From positions 5,748-69,747 of the forward strand of contig WTPW01000507.1 in the NCBI GenBank assembly GCA_009809945.1: a stretch of DNA of 64,000 bases. Reading direction: 5' to 3'. The notes beneath the pieces were generated by a model, which saw nothing but the letters and a program-made list of their open reading frames with translations, was not told the DNA's origin and ran no database searches. The stretch's first letter is position 1. Every line of letters starts with the position of its first letter. Made by a program: the position numbers and the translations under genes. Source of the DNA: Gigaspora margarita (taxonomy: Eukaryota > Glomeromycota > Glomeromycetes > Diversisporales > Gigasporaceae). Below are positions 61,266 to 64,000 of the stretch, piece after piece.

Positions 61266-62040
61266 TACCTGATGCTAGATGTTATAATTTAGTTTTTTAG
61301 CAAATTGCTATAAAATTTATATGTAATGATTCAACTTTTAGCAAATTTACTTGGTTTTAGGAGTAGCAAAAATGTCTAAATTCATACAGATCAGTTATGA
61401 CCTATATGAGAGATGTCTGGGGTCCTTAATTGAAGGATTAATGCAAAAACTCCAAATTAATCACTTGTTAACAATTCTCTACCATCTCCAAATAAATAGA
61501 TTAGTAGAATATTTAATGGAACATTATGTAAAACTTTAGCTAAATTAGCTAATGAAAATACTGAATAGGACAGAATAATACCTTTTTTTCTATTCTCATA
61601 TAGAGCTTAAAGCATGCAACTACCAAGTTTACACTCTTCTTATTTATATATAGCAGAGAACTGAAATTGTCTATCTCCGCATTACAAGAAGCCTTAAAGG
61701 AAAATCTTTTAACAAGTTGTATACACTTGTAGAAGATTTACCTGCCAATATGGCCCAAGCTAAGAAAATCTTAACAATGCCAAAAGTCTACTAGGATAAG
61801 AAACTCAAGAAAGTTAAATGCCTATTTGAAAAGAAAACCAAGTGTTGTTCTATAATGCTGCCAAGGATTAACATTTTACAGGCAAATTATTACTAAAATG
61901 AAAGGCCCCTATTTTATCTATAGTAAAGTAGCACAGGATGTTTACAAACTTTGTACCATGAATGGACAAATTTTAGAAACACCAATCAACACCTATTTAC
62001 TAAAAAGATACTATACCCATTAAATATGGAACCCTATGAT

Positions 62041-62043
62041 TAT

Positions 62044-62082
<39 letters not shown>

Positions 62083-64000
62083 AGGTCTTTCCTCTGTTCC
62101 GTTTATTAATGAAGATATATAGATTACAATTTAATTGTTGAATACATTTCATATTAAGGGGAAGAAAGGATAAAGCTAATTTACTTTAGACCTAATCTTT
62201 ACCAGATCGGTCAAGGACCTCCGGGTTATGTTTTACTGATGAGATTAGGTGAAGCGTTGTGGTTAATAAATTTCTGTGACCATATATTGTAATTTAATTT
62301 TTCAGTCGTTGTGTGTGGTTTTGGTTTAAGAGTTGGTCTAGTGGGATTTGATACGGTAGGTGTTGTGTTTTGTATTGTCATCCGATTCTTGACCCATATT
62401 CTTTTGTATATCTTCTTTATGATTGTGTGATGAAATTTTGGAGTGATTTTTATTGCTTTCGCTTGCCTTGATGTAGGGAAGATTGTGGTTGGGGTTATTG
62501 CCGGTAGAGGTACGCCTTTGGATGTATATGTTTCGATGAAGTTCTTGATGTAATCTTCTTGGTTTGTAAGTGGGCTATTTTCATTTCTGGCTGTTTTTTC
62601 TAAGGTTTCATTAAGTATTGTTTCGATTTTCGTTTCATTTTTAGGACAGGTTAGCCAGTGGATTGTATCGTCATTTGCTTGTTGACAAAGAGGACAGGTG
62701 TAGTTTGGGTATCTTTCAGGGTTCCTGGTATTTAGGATTGATAGTGTAGGTAGTTCAGATGTTAGTAGTTTAACTTTGAATGATTTTAGCCTTTCTTCTT
62801 TGGGGTCCGTCATTCTTGCTAAGGGTCTGCTATGGTTGTTGAGACTGTTGTAGGTAAGTTTCCAGTTGATGTCGTATTTTGTATGCCAGTCGTTTATTCT
62901 TGTTTGGGATAACCAGTTATTTATTAGTTTTGCTTTGCCTGTGATTTTTGTTAGATGTCGAGTTGAGTAGGGTTCATCAAGATGGTTGTATTGGGTTGCG
63001 AAGCCTCTTGTTAGTATCTTGGATGGTTGGAACTCTGTGGGTAGTATGTCAGTTGTCGTGATTGTGGTTGACGATAGTTCGTCGATTGTGATATTCCATT
63101 TTATTTCTTTGGACATGAATATTGAGTGTAAGCTGGATAGATATGGTGATAGGTCGCCTTTAAATTTGTGTTCTTTTAGGTAGCTTGGTGTTTCAGCGAT
63201 AAGGTTGATTAGATTTTTTATTTCTATTTTGTCTGTTATTATTGTTACAGTTGATTTTGCTGGTAGTAGTGTCCATATTAGTATTAATGTTGTTATTGAT
63301 AATTTATTGTGCGTGGGCCAGTTGACGTTATGTAAATTGAATGTTTTGAGCGGTGGGTTGAGTTGTATGTTGTAGGAAGGTAGGTTATTGGGTTGGTTTG
63401 TAAGTTGTTGAGATTTAATTGTGATGTGCATTTGTTTGTTTTGATTGTTGTAATATAGGTCCCATATGATTTTATCAATGTTTGTGAATGCTGAACAGTA
63501 TTGTTTTGTGATATAGTGTTTGCTTAGCAGGTAATGTTGGTCGTTTTGGATTGTTGGTGGTTGGGTGTATAACATTTTGGAATGTGATAGATCTGTGAGT
63601 TGGCCATGCCATTGTTGGTTCGTGTCTACCATGATGCTGTATATTGATGATGTAGGCCTACGGATGAAACATTTTTTTGATTTGATTGTTGGATCTTTTA
63701 GATTACATTTTTCGCAGGGTAAGAGTTGATTATTTTCTGGGTTCAGGATATAATGACGTATTTTTGTTGTGTTATTTCGGGTACTTGATACTTTTCCAAA
63801 TTCCATGTTTTGTGTTATGATCCATTTGAGGGTATTTTGGTGTTGTTTCTGCCAGATGAAGGGGTTTGGTATTTGGAGTATGAGGGATGGGGTAGTTTTA
63901 TCGCATATTGCTTGTTTGATTTCGTCGAACCATTTGGGTTTTCTTCCTCTAGGTATTTTTTGTATATTGTGGTGGAAGGAATTCCAGTTTAGTAGATTAG
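62041..64000 (-). mobile_element. LINE 3' end, minus strand, continues past the window
   Basis: Poly(A) (T run at about 62047-62077), a short stem (AGAGG-AAAG-ACCTCT on the minus strand) and AATAAA at 62101-62106 mark the 3' end. About 160 bp of 3' UTR separate this from the stop codon. It inserted just after the gypsy GPY/F module, so it is younger than that element. The upstream target duplication lies outside the window. Confidence 0.85.
62226..64000 (-). CDS. LINE ORF2 C-terminal part (partial, 5' end outside window)
   Basis: The minus-strand frame is open without a stop from the window edge to the stop at 62226, about 591 codons; the internal Met at 63806 is not needed as a start. Features: a C-x2-C pair CEKCNLKD (about 63700-63730) and a region like an RNase H fold (LSITTLILIWTLLPAKSTVT, then IITDK), although the usual catalytic Glu is not evident. 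Near the C terminus is YTCPLCQQANDDTIHWLTCP, a C-x2-C-x(n)-H-x4-C finger typical of LINE ORF2 ends (about 62645-62705). The reverse transcriptase and endonuclease, if present, lie upstream of the window. Undamaged coding sequence suggests a young or still mobile copy. It retains normal CpG, unlike the gypsy element beside it. Confidence 0.8.
   Translation of the reverse strand, partial: NLLNWNSFHHNIQKIPRGRKPKWFDEIKQAICDKTTPSLILQIPNPFIWQKQHQNTLKWIITQNMEFGKVSSTRNNTTKIRHYILNPENNQLLPCEKCNLKDPTIKSKKCFIRRPTSSIYSIMVDTNQQWHGQLTDLSHSKMLYTQPPTIQNDQHYLLSKHYITKQYCSAFTNIDKIIWDLYYNNQNKQMHITIKSQQLTNQPNNLPSYNIQLNPPLKTFNLHNVNWPTHNKLSITTLILIWTLLPAKSTVTIITDKIEIKNLINLIAETPSYLKEHKFKGDLSPYLSSLHSIFMSKEIKWNITIDELSSTTITTTDILPTEFQPSKILTRGFATQYNHLDEPYSTRHLTKITGKAKLINNWLSQTRINDWHTKYDINWKLTYNSLNNHSRPLARMTDPKEERLKSFKVKLLTSELPTLSILNTRNPERYPNYTCPLCQQANDDTIHWLTCPKNETKIETILNETLEKTARNENSPLTNQEDYIKNFIETYTSKGVPLPAITPTTIFPTSRQAKAIKITPKFHHTIIKKIYKRIWVKNRMTIQNTTPTVSNPTRPTLKPKPHTTTEKLNYNIWSQKFINHNASPNLISKT

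Larger units (their letters stand above)
58037..61426. mobile_element. 3.39-kb non-coding element with 8-bp target duplication
   Basis: A perfect duplication TAATTGAA flanks it (58029-58036 and 61427-61434). Ends AGGACCCCAGACATCTCT are exact inverted repeats, extending to about 24 bp with one mismatch. No frame above 60 codons belongs to it apart from one at its right edge that runs into integrase. It holds a mariner MITE only 24 bp from the left end (58061-58234), a smaller AGGACCCC MITE (59257-59435) and a chain of palindromes (59485-61265). The superfamily is uncertain; 8-bp duplication suggests hAT. Confidence 0.9.
50690..62022 (+). mobile_element. decayed Ty3/gypsy retrotransposon with nested insertions
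   Basis: Domain order is gag, zinc knuckle, protease, RT, RNase H, integrase, which is Ty3/gypsy order. Insertions at 52715-54883, 55688-55865 and 58037-61426 split it. Removing them leaves about 5.6 kb of continuous homology. LTRs were not found; the right one is probably displaced beyond the LINE at 62041. CpG is nearly absent: three in the 2 kb from 50690 to 52700. Confidence 0.85.
57600..62022 (+). pseudogene. gypsy integrase, split by a 3.4-kb insertion
   Basis: The first half (57610-58036) has the HHCC finger (HLGTNKMFDKIKG, then CDSCQKRR), the catalytic core KIGIDFVEPL with first Asp, and LSNRGTHFN, where Asn replaces the second catalytic Asp. The second half (61427-62022) resumes with HLQINRLVEYLMEHYVKL, the usual PQTNGLVER region. 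It ends with the GPY/F module (KGPYFIYSKVAQDVYKL) and YLLKRYY. Catalytic loss and stops make it inactive. Confidence 0.85.

Noticed and set aside
63293-63478. Additional small frames on both strands across the LINE ORF
   Set aside because: They are shadow frames of the long minus-strand ORF.

Overview
The window is a very AT-rich eukaryotic sequence. It holds one recognisable host gene, the end of an active-looking LINE, and otherwise stacked transposable elements. The host gene is an intron-rich PAF1 homologue with short introns (68-132 bp). Deep nesting of hAT, MULE, Tc1/mariner-type, Ty3/gypsy and LINE/SINE elements, low GC and loss of CpG inside the elements suggest a repeat-rich fungal genome. 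An arbuscular mycorrhizal fungus (Glomeromycotina, Rhizophagus-like) is my best guess. That is an inference from style and from remembered protein family features, not from a search. There are no bacterial operons, CRISPR arrays, rRNA or functional tRNA genes.

Layout. 1-5.5 kb: intergenic DNA with small inverted-repeat elements, including a 623-bp foldback at 3868-4490 with a 9-bp target duplication. 5.56-7.29 kb: PAF1 on the minus strand, seven exons. 8.5-21 kb: retroposons with target duplications of about 15 bp (8558-9034, 16664-18061, 20480-20946), a hairpin-module element (9998-10587), a 2.8-kb element with terminal repeats (11058-13899) and a nested hAT-like element (14569-16129). 21-28.5 kb: a mariner-type MITE, tandem repeats, a low-complexity A-rich block and a 254-bp TA-flanked MITE. 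28.5-38.9 kb: a 10.4-kb Mutator-like element (MULE) with ~105-bp terminal inverted repeats and a perfect 11-bp target duplication. It carries a broken SWIM-finger transposase and at least five later insertions. 39.7-46.7 kb: a hAT transposase pseudogene split by a 2.5-kb hAT-type element and followed by a 2.1-kb non-coding element. 47.1-48.7 kb: a second, larger hairpin-module element. 50.7-62.0 kb: a decayed Ty3/gypsy polyprotein (gag, protease, RT, RNase H, integrase) split by three insertions. One of these is a 3.39-kb element in the integrase with an 8-bp target duplication. 62.0-64.0 kb: the 3' end of a LINE whose reading frame stays open to the window edge.

Several families show the same pattern: conserved termini, no coding capacity, and bodies built from short repeated motifs or hierarchical palindromes that differ between copies with the same ends. 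Two hAT-type elements share a 16-bp terminus but carry different subterminal repeats. Two CATYAGC elements share ends but differ in their subterminal motifs. Two AGGKAGA elements are assembled from the same ~130-bp palindromic module. Six retroposons of differing bodies share a 3' tail of AATAAA, a compact stem and poly(A), and all lie in the same orientation. These are the best candidates for something undescribed. PAF1 stands alone as a CpG-containing, intact gene amid CpG-depleted element DNA.
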